Positions 31,109 to 40,568 of a DNA stretch of 64,000 nucleotides are shown here, in pieces. Below the pieces are notes generated by a model. It was not told the DNA's origin. It did no database searches and was given only the letters and a program-made list of their open reading frames with translations. This DNA comes from Polynucleobacter sp. MWH-Jannik1A5 (GTDB lineage Bacteria; Pseudomonadota; Gammaproteobacteria; Burkholderiales; Burkholderiaceae). Numbering within the stretch: position 1 is the first letter of the stretch; every line of letters starts with the position of its first letter. The stretch covers positions 759,376-823,375 of the forward strand of contig NZ_JACVPQ010000001.1 of assembly GCF_018881795.1 (NCBI RefSeq), in the 5' to 3' direction. The position numbers and the translations under genes were made by a program.

Positions 31109-31203
31109 CGCGGTTGCAATTAGCAAACTCCGTTTAGGAATCCACTCCCTTCAAGCCTGGGGAAGTACTGGGTCTCAGTATTCCTTGCAACGCTCCTTGA
31201 AGG
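31104..31203 (-). ncRNA. S-adenosylhomocysteine (SAH) riboswitch aptamer
   Basis: Read on the minus strand, the element shows the SAH riboswitch core. P1 is CCTTCAAG (31203-31196) with CTTGAAGG (31155-31148). The conserved GAGCGTTGCAA follows P1. A P2 hairpin pairs GGAATACTG (31184-31176) with CAGTACTTCC (31170-31161), then comes CCAGGC. A downstream AACCGCGCTC supplies CGCTC (31110-31106), which pairs with GAGCG (31195-31191) as the pseudoknot. The SAH riboswitch is a known family that turns on SAH-recycling genes when SAH accumulates, and ahcY is its classic target. Sequence, fold and target all agree. Confidence 0.9.
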
Positions 31204-31233
31204 TATGCCGTAATTGTAAACAATTACGGCATA
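31204..31233 (-). other. Perfect 13-bp hairpin between metK and the SAH riboswitch
   Basis: TATGCCGTAATTG and CAATTACGGCATA form a perfect dyad with a 4-nt loop. It begins 38 nt after the metK stop and abuts the riboswitch P1 stem. No T-run follows on the minus strand, so it is not a standard intrinsic terminator. It could be an RNA-stabilising 3' end of metK mRNA or a protein site. Confidence 0.6.
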
Positions 31234-31271
31234 TTTCGCCTCAATACGCCTACAAACTGCGTATTTCCTAC

Positions 31272-32438
31272 TTAAAGACCTGCTGCGGCACGTAATGCAG
31301 CTGCCTTGTCTGTTTGCTCCCAAGTAAATTCTGGCTCCTCACGACCAAAGTGGCCATAAGCAGCAGTCTTCTTATAAATTGGGCGCAAGAGGTTGAGCAT
31401 CTTCACAATGCCTTTTGGACGCAAGTCAAAGTGCTCAGAAACCAATTGAGCAATCTTCTCATCTGAAATTTTGCCTGTACCAAAGGTGCTCACCATTACT
31501 GAAGTTGGCTTAGCAACACCAATCGCGTATGAGATCTGAATCAAGCACTTGCTTGCCAAACCAGCAGCAACCACGTTCTTCGCAACATAACGGCCAGCGT
31601 ATGCAGCAGAACGGTCAACCTTGGATGGATCTTTGCCAGAGAAAGCGCCGCCGCCGTGGGGGGCTGCACCGCCGTAGGTATCCACAATAATTTTGCGACC
31701 AGTTAAACCGCAATCGCCTTGTGGACCGCCGATAACAAAACGACCTGTTGGGTTAACCAAAAAGTTGATAGCACCTTTGATCAAATGTTTAGGCAATACT
31801 GGTTTGATGATTTCTTCAATGACTGCTTCACGCAATTTCTCGAGAGAAATATTTTCATCGTGCTGAGTAGACAGTACAACGGTATCAATAGAGTCGGGCT
31901 TGCCATCCACATAACGCAAGGTCACTTGTGACTTAGCATCAGGGCGCAACCAATTCAAACGACCATCACGACGCAACTGGGATTGACGCTCAACCAGGCG
32001 GTGTGAAAGGTGAATTGGCAAAGGCATCAACTCTGCAGTCTCGTCACAAGCGTAACCAAACATTAAGCCTTGGTCGCCAGCGCCTTGATCCAAGCCGTCA
32101 TCATGAGCTTTATCAACGCCTTGAGCAATGTCAGGGCTTTGCTTGTCGTAGGCAACTAATACTGCACAACCTTTGTAGTCGATACCGTAGTCAGTGTTGT
32201 CGTATCCAATTTCGCGCAAGGTATTGCGTGCAACTTGGATGTAATCAACGTTAGCGTTCGTAGTGATCTCGCCGGCCAAAACTACCAAGCCGGTGTTGCA
32301 CAAAGTTTCTGCCGCAACACGTGCGGTTGGATCTTGAGCCAAGATGGCATCGAGAATCGAATCAGAGATTTGGTCCGCTACTTTATCGGGGTGACCTTCA
32401 GAGACTGATTCTGAGGTAAAGAAGTAATCATTTGCCAT
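31272..32438 (-). CDS. metK: S-adenosylmethionine synthetase
   Basis: Makes SAM from methionine and ATP. The 388-residue protein has the N-terminal ATP and metal site [16 protein letters not shown], the flexible-loop region [12 protein letters not shown], and the glycine-rich [21 protein letters not shown], quoted in part. It is the first gene of the metK-ahcY-metF run. The ATG follows an AAGGAA tract. About 120 nt of leader with possible secondary structure lies between the predicted promoter and the start. Confidence 0.97.
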   Translation of the reverse strand: MANDYFFTSESVSEGHPDKVADQISDSILDAILAQDPTARVAAETLCNTGLVVLAGEITTNANVDYIQVARNTLREIGYDNTDYGIDYKGCAVLVAYDKQSPDIAQGVDKAHDDGLDQGAGDQGLMFGYACDETAELMPLPIHLSHRLVERQSQLRRDGRLNWLRPDAKSQVTLRYVDGKPDSIDTVVLSTQHDENISLEKLREAVIEEIIKPVLPKHLIKGAINFLVNPTGRFVIGGPQGDCGLTGRKIIVDTYGGAAPHGGGAFSGKDPSKVDRSAAYAGRYVAKNVVAAGLASKCLIQISYAIGVAKPTSVMVSTFGTGKISDEKIAQLVSEHFDLRPKGIVKMLNLLRPIYKKTAAYGHFGREEPEFTWEQTDKAAALRAAAGL

Positions 32439-32471
32439 TGCATATTCCTTATTTAATTAACACATCATTTG

Positions 32472-32542
32472 GACAACTCGACGTGCCAGGAACTACAACG
32501 GCGACGCTTTAGCAGAATTTATGAATCGCTCTGCAAGTTGTC
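32472..32542 (-). promoter_or_regulatory. Possibly structured 5' leader of metK
   Basis: On the minus strand GACAACTTG (32542-32534) can pair with CGAGTTGTC (32480-32472), nine pairs including one G-U, closing a 53-nt region. An inner stem CAGA/TCTG is possible. I recognise none of the known SAM riboswitch cores here. Pairs of this length can occur by chance, so the structure is a candidate only. Confidence 0.3.
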
Positions 32543-32561
32543 TTAACTCAGCGATGAATGA

Positions 32562-32591
32562 ATTTTATCCGAAAAACGTCCAATCCATCAA
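32562..32591 (-). promoter_or_regulatory. Candidate sigma-70 promoter for metK
   Basis: On the minus strand TTGATG (32591-32586) and TAAAAT (32567-32562) are separated by 18 nt. Transcription would start near 32555, giving a leader of about 117 nt before the metK ATG. This rests on consensus matching only. Confidence 0.4.
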
Positions 32592-32640
32592 GGAAGGTCA
32601 AAATCCACACACTGAGAGCGGCATTGAATATCATTAGGGG

Positions 32641-33501
32641 GTGCGAAAACTCTTACTTAAGCTCTGCCTCAATACGATTGCCGTGCTTCCCCTTGCTCTA
32701 GTACAGCTGATTGGGGCTTTTTTAGGCATGCTTGCTTATGTCGGCTCCAAGCAATACCGCGCTCTCTTTCGGCCGCAGTATGAGGCTGTGGTGAATGATC
32801 GAGGCCTTCCCTTCCGGCTTTGGGGGGCAGTTAGGGCCTCTGGCATGCTGTTCTCAGACAGTCTGTGGATTTGGCGCAATCCAGAAAAAGCTCTTAAATT
32901 AGTTGAGGTTCATAACTGGGATGTCGTTGAAGCAGCAATCAGCGAAGGTCATGGTTTGGTAATGCTCACCCCTCACTTGGGTGGCTTTGAAATTATTCCT
33001 CGCGTGTTAGCCCAACATTTTCCTGCAACCATTCTCTATCGACCATCACGCCAAGAATGGCTTAACGAAGTAGTTGAAGAGGGTCGCGCCTATCCCAATA
33101 TGCATTTTGTTCCGACCAACCTTAATGGCGTTCGTCAAATGACTAGAGCGCTTACACGTGGTGAAGCAATTGGCATTCTTCCAGATCAAGTGCCTAGCGG
33201 TGGCGAAGGTGTATGGGTGCCATTCTTTGGGCGTCCTGCTTACACAACCCCGTTGCCAGCTCGTCTTGCCAATCGTAACAACACACCAGTAGTGATGTTT
33301 ACTGCTAAACGCAAAGGTATTGGGGCTGGCTGGTTAATGCAAGCAACACGTCTTGCGCCCTTGTCCGAGAATGCCGACATAGCAGCTGCGGAGCTTAATG
33401 TTGCAATTGAAAATGCAGTGCTTATTGCACCCGAGCAATTCATTTGGTCATATAACCGCTACAAGCATCCCGCCGGTGCAGAATTGCCCCCAAGCAATTA
33501 A
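32641..33501 (+). CDS. Lysophospholipid/lipid A acyltransferase (LpxL/HtrB family), copy 1
   Basis: A 286-residue membrane-anchored acyltransferase. An N-terminal hydrophobic helix (about residues 10-32) precedes the catalytic HX4E motif HLGGFE, followed by GEAIGILPDQVPSGGEGVWVPFFG (quoted in part), matching the LpxL/HtrB family that adds secondary acyl chains to lipid A. The start is GTG at 32641, directly after a stop codon in frame and with GGGG touching it, so the ribosome site is poor. It is followed 23 nt later by a second family member. Confidence 0.87.
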   Translation: MRKLLLKLCLNTIAVLPLALVQLIGAFLGMLAYVGSKQYRALFRPQYEAVVNDRGLPFRLWGAVRASGMLFSDSLWIWRNPEKALKLVEVHNWDVVEAAISEGHGLVMLTPHLGGFEIIPRVLAQHFPATILYRPSRQEWLNEVVEEGRAYPNMHFVPTNLNGVRQMTRALTRGEAIGILPDQVPSGGEGVWVPFFGRPAYTTPLPARLANRNNTPVVMFTAKRKGIGAGWLMQATRLAPLSENADIAAAELNVAIENAVLIAPEQFIWSYNRYKHPAGAELPPSN

Positions 33502-33524
33502 ATAAAATCGTTATTATTTCTGGA

Positions 33525-34424
33525 ATGACCTGGTTACAAAACCTCTTCAATTTCTTGGCGCTCAGTCTTCTGCGCCTCTTTGCTTTTTTACCCTATACGA
33601 TTACCGTCCACGTGGGCTATGGCCTGGGTTGGCTTGCAGCCCATATTCCGAACGGGCGTAGCAAAGTAGTCAAAACCAATTTGCGTTTGTGCTTTCCGAA
33701 TCTGAGCGAAGAAGAAATAGACACACTCGCAATTGAGCACTGGAAATTATTTGGTCGCAGCGTACTAGAAAGGAGTCGCATCTGGCTTGGTAGCGGTAAA
33801 CAAATTACCGATATCGTCACCATTGAATCAGCGATTACCTTAGGAGATCGCAAACCACGCCTTCTCATCAACCCGCACTTTGTTGGTCTTGAAGGCGGCT
33901 TCATGGCACTTTCAGTATTGGCCAATGAGCACGATTGGCCGCGTGGAGCGGGTCTTTACCAAAATATGAAGAACCCTTTCTTCAATCAAAAAATGATTGA
34001 ATGGAGAAATCGTTTTGGTGGCAAGTCCATTGAAAGACAAAGTCGCTTACGGGATCTCATTCGCGAAATTCAAACGGGTAACTTTATTTTTATTGCGCCT
34101 GATATTGATTTAGGACCCCGAGATTCGGTCTTTGTTCCCTTCTTCGGCATCCAAACCAATACCATTACCTCTGTATCCCGCCTAGCACGGCTTAGCGGGG
34201 CTGAGGTGTGCCTTATGACAACTACGTTAAATAAAGATCGCAAAGGCTATACCTGCCACATCAGTGCGCCTTTGCCTAACTTTCCAAGCGATGATGCTGA
34301 GAAAGATACTGCACGTCTCAATCAATATATTGAGGAGCTTGTTCGTGAAAGACCAGCAGAGTACTATTGGGTACATAAGCGCTTTAAACATAGGCCGCCT
34401 GGCGAACCTAGTCTTTACGATTAA
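33525..34424 (+). CDS. Lysophospholipid/lipid A acyltransferase (LpxL/LpxM family), copy 2
   Basis: A 299-residue paralog downstream of copy 1. The catalytic HX4E motif is HFVGLE in [11 protein letters not shown]. Other blocks are [45 protein letters not shown] and [16 protein letters not shown]. The same blocks recur in copy 3 at 56730, so the two are close paralogs, while copy 1 is more distant. Tandem LpxL-type genes before dapF are common in Burkholderiales. Which acyl chain each adds cannot be told. Confidence 0.87.
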   Translation: MTWLQNLFNFLALSLLRLFAFLPYTITVHVGYGLGWLAAHIPNGRSKVVKTNLRLCFPNLSEEEIDTLAIEHWKLFGRSVLERSRIWLGSGKQITDIVTIESAITLGDRKPRLLINPHFVGLEGGFMALSVLANEHDWPRGAGLYQNMKNPFFNQKMIEWRNRFGGKSIERQSRLRDLIREIQTGNFIFIAPDIDLGPRDSVFVPFFGIQTNTITSVSRLARLSGAEVCLMTTTLNKDRKGYTCHISAPLPNFPSDDAEKDTARLNQYIEELVRERPAEYYWVHKRFKHRPPGEPSLYD

Positions 34425-34435
34425 ATGGAAATATT

Positions 34436-35338
34436 TTGAGCACCAACACAAACAATCCAGTACGCAAGTTACGCTTCACCAAAATGCATGGTGCTGGCAA
34501 TGACTTCATTGTGCTCAATGGCATTGATCAAGATCTCAGCGGCATTTCACGTGAGCAATGGCAAGCATTGGCACACCGCCAATTTGGCATTGGCGCTGAT
34601 CAAATTCTGCTCGTTGAAAAAGCGACACGCCCAGATGCTGATTTTCGCTATCGCATCTTTAATGCTGACGGCGGCGAAGTGGAACAATGTGGCAACGGCT
34701 CACGTTGCTTTGTGCGTTTTGTACTCGATCAAGGCCTTTCCAATAAGAACCCATTACGCGTAGAAGTGGCGCACACTGTTATCACCCTCAAATCTCATGC
34801 GGATGGGCAAGTAGAGGTGGATATGGGGGCTCCCATTTTTGAGCATAGCCTCATTCCATTTAATGCCAATGGTTTAGCGAGTGTTCAAGAGTTTCAAGAA
34901 ACGTTATATGCACTCCCCTTAAACCACCCTGCTACCCATGATAGTTTGGTGGGGGTCTTATCTATGGGCAACCCACATGCAGTGCAAGTAGTTGGCGACG
35001 TTGATAGCGCGCCCGTCCTCGAGGAAGGCCCTGAGATTGAAAAGTTTGCCGCGTTCCCCAAAAGAGTGAATGCAGGCTACCTACAAGTCATCAATCGCAA
35101 CGAAGTTAAATTACGCGTGTTTGAGCGCGGCGCAGGAGAAACTTTAGCTTGCGGAACCGGCGCTTGTGCAGCAGTTGTTTCTGGCATTCGCAGGGGCTTA
35201 TTAGATTCACCGGTAAAGGTTCATACACGTGGTGGCGATCTTCAGATTGGGTGGGCAGGAACCATTGATGGCGTTGCTCAACCAGTCATCATGACTGGTC
35301 CTGCGGTTACTGTATTTGAAGGTGAGACAGAAATCTAA
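34436..35338 (+). CDS. dapF: Diaminopimelate epimerase
   Basis: Converts LL- to meso-diaminopimelate for lysine and peptidoglycan synthesis. The 300-residue protein has [17 protein letters not shown], the first catalytic Cys in [13 protein letters not shown], and the second in [11 protein letters not shown]. The start is TTG at 34436, preceded by TGGAAATATT; the first in-frame ATG would cut into the conserved MHGAGND motif. It lies 11 nt after the acyltransferase gene. Confidence 0.96.
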   Translation: MSTNTNNPVRKLRFTKMHGAGNDFIVLNGIDQDLSGISREQWQALAHRQFGIGADQILLVEKATRPDADFRYRIFNADGGEVEQCGNGSRCFVRFVLDQGLSNKNPLRVEVAHTVITLKSHADGQVEVDMGAPIFEHSLIPFNANGLASVQEFQETLYALPLNHPATHDSLVGVLSMGNPHAVQVVGDVDSAPVLEEGPEIEKFAAFPKRVNAGYLQVINRNEVKLRVFERGAGETLACGTGACAAVVSGIRRGLLDSPVKVHTRGGDLQIGWAGTIDGVAQPVIMTGPAVTVFEGETEI

Positions 35339-35356
35339 GAGCGCTTGCTCTTAGAT
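35333..35356. terminator. Hairpin shared by the convergent dapF and pyrE stops
   Basis: A perfect 10-bp stem, ATCTAAGAGC/GCTCTTAGAT, with loop GCTT contains the TAA stop codons of both dapF (35336-35338) and pyrE (35353-35351). There is no T-run on either side. It probably marks the common 3' end of both messages. Confidence 0.5.
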
Positions 35357-36019
35357 GCCGTATTTTTCGCGGTAGGCCTTTACTGCAGGCAAATAATTAG
35401 TTAACTGAGTATCACTTGAAGCAGTTAAGAAAGACATCAAGCCAGCTAGGTTAGCAATCGAGATCACCGGCAAACCAAACTCTTGTTCTACTGCTTGTAC
35501 AGCAGATTTATCACCAACCTCAACAGCATTACCCGAACGCTCCATACGATCCAAAGCAATCAATACTGCAGCAGGCTCTGCTCCAGCTTTACGAATCAGA
35601 TCCACAGACTCTCTTACAGAGGTTCCAGCAGAAATCACGTCATCAATAATCACCACTCGCCCCTTAACAGGAGCGCCCACCAAGACCCCACCTTCGCCAT
35701 GATCTTTTGCTTCTTTACGGTTATAGGCGTAAGGAACATTGATGCCATCATCAGCCAAAGCGATTGCTGTAGCAGCTGCCAGCGTGATTCCCTTGTAGGC
35801 TGGTCCATATAGCATGTCGAATTGCAGCTTCGACTCTTGTAATGCTTTGGAATAGTAGCGGCCTAGCGCACTCAAACGAGCGCCGTCGTTGAATTCGCCG
35901 GCATTAAAGAAATAAGGCGAGAGTCTGCCCGCTTTGGTTTTAAACTCCCCGAAGGACAAAACCTTTGCCTCTAAGGCAAAACGTATAAAGTTATCTTGAT
36001 TTGAATTATTTGAGCTCAT
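35351..36019 (-). CDS. pyrE: Orotate phosphoribosyltransferase
   Basis: Pyrimidine biosynthesis enzyme joining orotate and PRPP. The 222-residue length is normal for the E. coli-type enzyme. The PRPP-binding motif is [13 protein letters not shown], preceded by the flexible loop [13 protein letters not shown]. The ATG at 36019 is divergent from xth, whose start is only 8 nt away, so the two promoters must overlap the genes. Confidence 0.95.
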   Translation of the reverse strand: MSSNNSNQDNFIRFALEAKVLSFGEFKTKAGRLSPYFFNAGEFNDGARLSALGRYYSKALQESKLQFDMLYGPAYKGITLAAATAIALADDGINVPYAYNRKEAKDHGEGGVLVGAPVKGRVVIIDDVISAGTSVRESVDLIRKAGAEPAAVLIALDRMERSGNAVEVGDKSAVQAVEQEFGLPVISIANLAGLMSFLTASSDTQLTNYLPAVKAYREKYGI

Positions 36020-36027
36020 AGGCCTAC

Positions 36028-36810
36028 ATGTTACGCATCATTTCCGCGAACCTCAACGGTATCCGTTCCGCAGTCAAAAAAGGCTTTCTGCCATGGGCTG
36101 CTCAGCAAAAAGCTGACTTCATTTGCATGCAAGAACTCAAGGCCCAGCGTGATGATTTAGAAGACGCCATTCTCAATCCTGATGGCATGCATGCCTTTTT
36201 CCATCATGCCGAGAAGAAAGGCTATAGCGGCTGCGGTATTTATACCCCACACAAGCCTGATGAGGTCTTGTACGGGTATGGCAATGAAGAGTTCGATGCT
36301 GAGGGGCGTTATGTAGAAGCACGCTTTAAGGGGCTTTCTGTCATTTCGGTTTATATGCCCTCTGGTTCAAGCTCACCAGAGCGACAAGAGGCCAAATACC
36401 GCTATCTTGATAGCTTCCTCCCGCATCTCGTAGCTCTCAAAAAATCAGGTCGAGAGATTGTGCTTTGTGGTGACGTCAATATTGCCCATCAAGAAATTGA
36501 TTTAAAGAACTGGAAAGGTAATCTCAAAAATTCTGGCTTCTTGCCAGAGGAGCGCGCATGGCTCAGCAATCTATTTAACAAAGTGGGTTACGTTGATGTC
36601 TATCGCCAGCTTGAACCTGAGGCAACTGAAGCTTGTTACACCTGGTGGAGCAATCGCGGGCAAGCCTATGCAAAAAACGTAGGGTGGCGCATTGACTATC
36701 ACATCAGCACACCAGGTATTGCGCAAACCGCTAAGAAAACTGCTGTTTATAAAGGTGAAAAATTTTCGGACCACGCACCACTCACTGTGGATTACGACTG
36801 GAAGATTTAA
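36028..36810 (+). CDS. xth: Exodeoxyribonuclease III (AP endonuclease)
   Basis: DNA repair nuclease of the exonuclease/endonuclease/phosphatase fold. The 260 residues show [15 protein letters not shown], the metal-binding Glu in [19 protein letters not shown], the [18 protein letters not shown] block with the catalytic Asp-Asn, and the C-terminal [13 protein letters not shown] with the Asp-His pair. Length and motifs match XthA family members. Confidence 0.94.
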   Translation: MLRIISANLNGIRSAVKKGFLPWAAQQKADFICMQELKAQRDDLEDAILNPDGMHAFFHHAEKKGYSGCGIYTPHKPDEVLYGYGNEEFDAEGRYVEARFKGLSVISVYMPSGSSSPERQEAKYRYLDSFLPHLVALKKSGREIVLCGDVNIAHQEIDLKNWKGNLKNSGFLPEERAWLSNLFNKVGYVDVYRQLEPEATEACYTWWSNRGQAYAKNVGWRIDYHISTPGIAQTAKKTAVYKGEKFSDHAPLTVDYDWKI

Positions 36811-36828
36811 GTGGTAGTAAATTGCAGT

Positions 36829-36864
36829 AAAAAAGAGCGGGAGAGATTACTCTCCTTCTTTTTT
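36829..36864. terminator. Bidirectional terminator between xth and ampG
   Basis: GGAGAG (36840-36845) and CTCTCC (36850-36855) form a stem with loop ATTA, with AAAAAAG upstream and TTCTTTTTT downstream, so it can work on both strands. The stop codon of the convergent ampG gene lies inside it. Confidence 0.75.
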
Positions 36865-38166
36865 GATCTGCACGATCTTGAAATGAATCGTGGCCCAAAT
36901 TAAGAGCAGCACCGGAGCACCAATAATGGCGGTACCAAAGAAGAATGCTTGGTACCCAAAGTTATCTACAAATACTCCTGAGAAGCCCGCCAACCATTTA
37001 GGTAGCAGCAACATCATGGAGCTAAATAAAGCGTATTGCGTTGCCGAGTAGCGGATATTCGTTAGCGAGGATAAAAAAGCAATAAAGGCTGCGCTTGCAA
37101 TGCCTGAGCTCAGGTTGTCTGCAGAGATTACCCAGATCAAGCCATGTAAGTCATGGCCTTGTGTCGCCAACCAAGCAAACAATAAGTTACTGACTGCAGA
37201 AAGTATGGCGCCAACAAACAAAATTCTCAGCACTCCAAAACGAAGAGTGAGGACGCCACCAACAAAAGCGCCCACTAAGGTCATTACAACACCAAATACT
37301 TTGCTCACTGCTGCCACCTCATCCTTGGTGTAGCCCATATCTACATAAAACGGATTAGCCATAATGCCCATCACCACATCACTAATTCGGTAGACGGCAA
37401 TCAAAGACAAAATGAGAACTGCATGCCAGCGATAGCGGGTAATAAATTCTGCAAAAGGCTCAACCAGGGTTTGATAGAGCCATGCTTTTGCAGTGCGTAC
37501 TTTTGTCAGCTCGTATTTGACCGGCTCTTTACTCAATAGCGTTGTGATAACGCCAACTCCTATAGAGGCTGCCATACAGAGGTATGCAAATTGCCATGCA
37601 CTCGCATCGTAACCACTACCCGTCTCCGCTCGTGCAGCAAGCCAAAGAACACCAGCTCCAGCCCAAATCAAGGCCAATCGATAGCCAGTTTGATAAGTTG
37701 CCGCTAAAGCTGCTTGATGATCGCTATTGGCTGATTCAATCCGAAAGGCATCTAGGGCAATATCTTGAGTGGCGGAACCAAATGCCACCAGGAGCGCACA
37801 CCAAACAATCGAATTAAGTGCGAGCTTGGGATCAAGTGTCGACATACCAACAAGTCCCAAAATAATGAGGGCTTGTGCAAAAAGCAGCCAACTGCGCCGT
37901 CGACCAAACAGCTTGGTAAGAATGGGGATTTGCAAACGATCTACAAGGGGCGCCCACATCCACTTAAAGGCATAGATCAAGCCAACCCAGGTTAGGTAAC
38001 CAATAGTACTGCGATCAATTCCTGCCTCGCGCAGCCAAAAACTCAAGGTACCCAAAATCAGCAGCAAGGGAAGGCCCGCGGAGAAGCCCAAGAAAAGCAT
38101 GCGCAAACAAGGCCATTCGAGATAAACCCGAAAATCTTTTATCCAAGATTGGACTGCGGTTAACAC
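36847..38166 (-). CDS. ampG: MFS transporter, AmpG muropeptide permease-like
   Basis: A 439-residue 12-helix major facilitator protein with AmpG-type features: LFLGFSAGLPLLLILGTLSFWLREAGID (quoted in part), TIGYLTWVGLIYAFKWMWAPLVDR (in part), GSATQDIALDAFR. AmpG imports GlcNAc-anhydroMurNAc peptides for cell-wall recycling, which fits the Slt enzyme encoded at 26053-28011. The start is GTG at 38166, with AAAGG directly before it. It is the last gene of the long minus-strand run, 15 nt after metW. Confidence 0.85.
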   Translation of the reverse strand: MLTAVQSWIKDFRVYLEWPCLRMLFLGFSAGLPLLLILGTLSFWLREAGIDRSTIGYLTWVGLIYAFKWMWAPLVDRLQIPILTKLFGRRRSWLLFAQALIILGLVGMSTLDPKLALNSIVWCALLVAFGSATQDIALDAFRIESANSDHQAALAATYQTGYRLALIWAGAGVLWLAARAETGSGYDASAWQFAYLCMAASIGVGVITTLLSKEPVKYELTKVRTAKAWLYQTLVEPFAEFITRYRWHAVLILSLIAVYRISDVVMGIMANPFYVDMGYTKDEVAAVSKVFGVVMTLVGAFVGGVLTLRFGVLRILFVGAILSAVSNLLFAWLATQGHDLHGLIWVISADNLSSGIASAAFIAFLSSLTNIRYSATQYALFSSMMLLLPKWLAGFSGVFVDNFGYQAFFFGTAIIGAPVLLLIWATIHFKIVQIKKEGE

Positions 38167-38181
38167 CTTTGTATTTTTATC

Positions 38182-38775
38182 CTAGGCGCGACGAATGCGG
38201 AACAAGGCGAGACTGCCAAATAGGTTTGGCATCAAGGTTACTTGGCGACCCTCATGCAAGATACATTGATCGAGAATCTTTAAGCCAAGACTAGAGGCTA
38301 GTTTTTCAAAGTCAGCAACCGTGAGCACGCGCACGTTTGGCGTGTTGTACCACTGGTAGGGCAAGCTCTTAGAGACTGGCATGCGACCCAAGCCCACCGC
38401 TAGGCGATGTGACCAATGGCCAAAGTTTGGAAAAGAAATAACAGATTCTTTTCCTACGCGAACGACTTCGCGCAAAATCTTTTCAGTTTGATGAATGGTT
38501 TGCAAAGTTTGTGAGAGAACAACTGTGTCAAAACTATCATCTTCAAAAAGCGCTAAGCCACCCTCCAAATCCTGTTGGATGACATTCAACCCTTTTTGCA
38601 CGCAAGACAGTACGCGTGAATCATCAATCTCAACGCCATAAGAATGCACAGGCTTTTGTTTCTGTAAGAACTCTAAGAAACTACCGTCACCACAACCCAA
38701 ATCTAATACTTGAGTATTTGGTGCAATCCAATTGGCAATAGCAGCAAAGTCGGCGCGTTTATTTAGATTGCTCAT
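38182..38775 (-). CDS. metW: Methionine biosynthesis protein MetW
   Basis: A 197-residue class I methyltransferase-fold protein with the SAM-type loop [15 protein letters not shown] near residues 21-35 and the family block [10 protein letters not shown]. MetW works with MetX-type homoserine acyltransferases in methionine synthesis in Proteobacteria. The ATG overlaps the metX stop by 4 nt, so the two are co-translated. Confidence 0.93.
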   Translation of the reverse strand: MSNLNKRADFAAIANWIAPNTQVLDLGCGDGSFLEFLQKQKPVHSYGVEIDDSRVLSCVQKGLNVIQQDLEGGLALFEDDSFDTVVLSQTLQTIHQTEKILREVVRVGKESVISFPNFGHWSHRLAVGLGRMPVSKSLPYQWYNTPNVRVLTVADFEKLASSLGLKILDQCILHEGRQVTLMPNLFGSLALFRIRRA

Positions 38776-39911
38776 ACTTGAGTCTCACGCATTTGCTTAA
38801 AGTAGGCGCGCACCAGATTGTGATAACGAGCGTCATCCAATAAGAAGGCATCATGCCCATGAGGCGCATCAATCTCCGCATAAGTTACTTCGCTCTTATT
38901 GCTCAACAAAGACTCCACAATCTCGCGACTACGATTTGGCGGGAAGCGCCAATCAGTAGAAAAACTCACAACCAAGAATTTGGCTTGCACTTCCGCCAGG
39001 GCGCGGTTCAAGCTGCCGTCGTAACGACGTGCAGGATCAAAATAATCAAGCGCACGAGTAATCAGTAAATAAGTATTGGCATCAAAGTAGGTTGAAAACT
39101 TATCGCCTTGATGGCGGAGATAACTTTCAACTTCAAATTCAACATCAAAACTAAAGCGGTAGTCATTGGATTCGCCATTAGGGCGTTGTAATTCGCGCCC
39201 AAATTTTTCTGCCATATCGTCATCAGACAAATAGGTGATGTGCCCAACCATGCGAGCTAAACGTAAACCACGTTTAGGTACTACGCCATGCTCGTAATAG
39301 TTGCCGCCATGAAAATCGGGGTCAGACAAAATGGCATTACGTGCCACTTCATTGAATGCAATATTTTGAGCGCTCAGTTTTGGCGTAGATGCAACTACGA
39401 CACAATGATCTATTCGCTTGGGAAACTGGATAGCCCAAGCCATTGCCTGCATACCGCCCAAACTGCCGCCCATCACAGCAGCGAACTTTCGGATGCCCAA
39501 CTTATCAGCTAAACGCGCCTGAGTGTTCACCCAATCCTCAACGGTAACTACCGGAAACTCCGCACCGTAAGGCTTACCTGTAGCGGGATTAATGCTCATA
39601 GGCCCAGTAGAGCCAAAGCAAGAACCTAAATTATTTACACCGATGACGAAGAAGTGATTGGTGTCCACTGGCTTGCCTGGGCCAATCATGTTGTCCCACC
39701 AACCGATATCTGTTGGATCTTCTGGACTTGGTCCGGCTACATGATGTGATGCGTTGAGTGCATGACAAACCAATACGGCATTACTTTTGTCTGCGTTGAG
39801 CTTGCCGTAGGTTTCAATCACTAAATCGTAGCCAGACAACACAGCGCCACTCTGCAAAGGCAAGGGCTCGGCAAAATGAATGGTATTTCTAGAGAGGTTT
39901 AGCTCGCTCAT
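38772..39911 (-). CDS. metX: Homoserine O-acyltransferase MetX
   Basis: An alpha/beta hydrolase-fold enzyme of 379 residues that activates homoserine for methionine synthesis. It has the nucleophile elbow [13 protein letters not shown], the oxyanion region [12 protein letters not shown], the [17 protein letters not shown] block (quoted in part), and the C-terminal catalytic His in [12 protein letters not shown]. Family work assigns many proteobacterial MetX enzymes that pair with MetW to the succinyl-CoA-using type, so acetyl versus succinyl is open. It overlaps metW and slmA by 4 nt each. Confidence 0.94.
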   Translation of the reverse strand: MSELNLSRNTIHFAEPLPLQSGAVLSGYDLVIETYGKLNADKSNAVLVCHALNASHHVAGPSPEDPTDIGWWDNMIGPGKPVDTNHFFVIGVNNLGSCFGSTGPMSINPATGKPYGAEFPVVTVEDWVNTQARLADKLGIRKFAAVMGGSLGGMQAMAWAIQFPKRIDHCVVVASTPKLSAQNIAFNEVARNAILSDPDFHGGNYYEHGVVPKRGLRLARMVGHITYLSDDDMAEKFGRELQRPNGESNDYRFSFDVEFEVESYLRHQGDKFSTYFDANTYLLITRALDYFDPARRYDGSLNRALAEVQAKFLVVSFSTDWRFPPNRSREIVESLLSNKSEVTYAEIDAPHGHDAFLLDDARYHNLVRAYFKQMRETQV

Positions 39912-40558
39912 TCTGAAAGGAGAAGGCGCAAACTAACATCGGATGCTTCGGTGGGCAACTTCTTAAACCCGCTACGGGCAAAGCGATGCCAACGACCCAA
40001 AACAAAACTCATCAACATAGCAGCACGAATACTAACCTCTTCTTGACCCAGTTGCGCCCAATTGCCGCCTTGGGTTTGCGCGATTCGCAATGCCTGCTTA
40101 AGGGATGCTTCGACACGATCCAACACTTGTGTAATACGCTCTTGCAAACGATCATCCTCTTGCAATAAAGCATCACCCAATAAAACACGAGTCATGCCGG
40201 GATTCTTTTCTGCGAAGAACAAGAGCATTTGCAAAATACCGCGCGCCTGAGCAAGACCAGACTCTTCTTTTTGGTTGATCTGATTAATCAAGCCAAAAAC
40301 AGTTTGCTCAATAAAAGAAATCAGGCCCTCAAACATCTGCGCCTTACTCGCAAAATGGCGATACAAGGCAGCTTCTGAAACTTGAATCTTCGCTGCTAAA
40401 GCGGCAGTGGTAACGCGCTCACCTTTCGGGTTTTGTAGCATTTCTGCGAGCACTTGCAAGATCTGTAGACGGCGTTCACCAGGCTTAGGACGCTTGCGTG
40501 TCTTAGCGGCGTCAGCGCTGCTGTCGTTTATATCTGCTGGCTCTAAAGATTCACGCAT
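39908..40558 (-). CDS. slmA: Nucleoid occlusion factor SlmA (TetR family)
   Basis: A 216-residue DNA-binding protein that blocks FtsZ ring assembly over the nucleoid in E. coli. The N-terminal part is charged ([19 protein letters not shown]), and the TetR-type helix-turn-helix is in [31 protein letters not shown], quoted in part, at about residues 48-78. SlmA placement between argB and metX is typical for this lineage. I could not locate its binding sites by eye. Confidence 0.88.
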   Translation of the reverse strand: MRESLEPADINDSSADAAKTRKRPKPGERRLQILQVLAEMLQNPKGERVTTAALAAKIQVSEAALYRHFASKAQMFEGLISFIEQTVFGLINQINQKEESGLAQARGILQMLLFFAEKNPGMTRVLLGDALLQEDDRLQERITQVLDRVEASLKQALRIAQTQGGNWAQLGQEEVSIRAAMLMSFVLGRWHRFARSGFKKLPTEASDVSLRLLLSE

Positions 40559-40568
40559 GCTTATCTAC

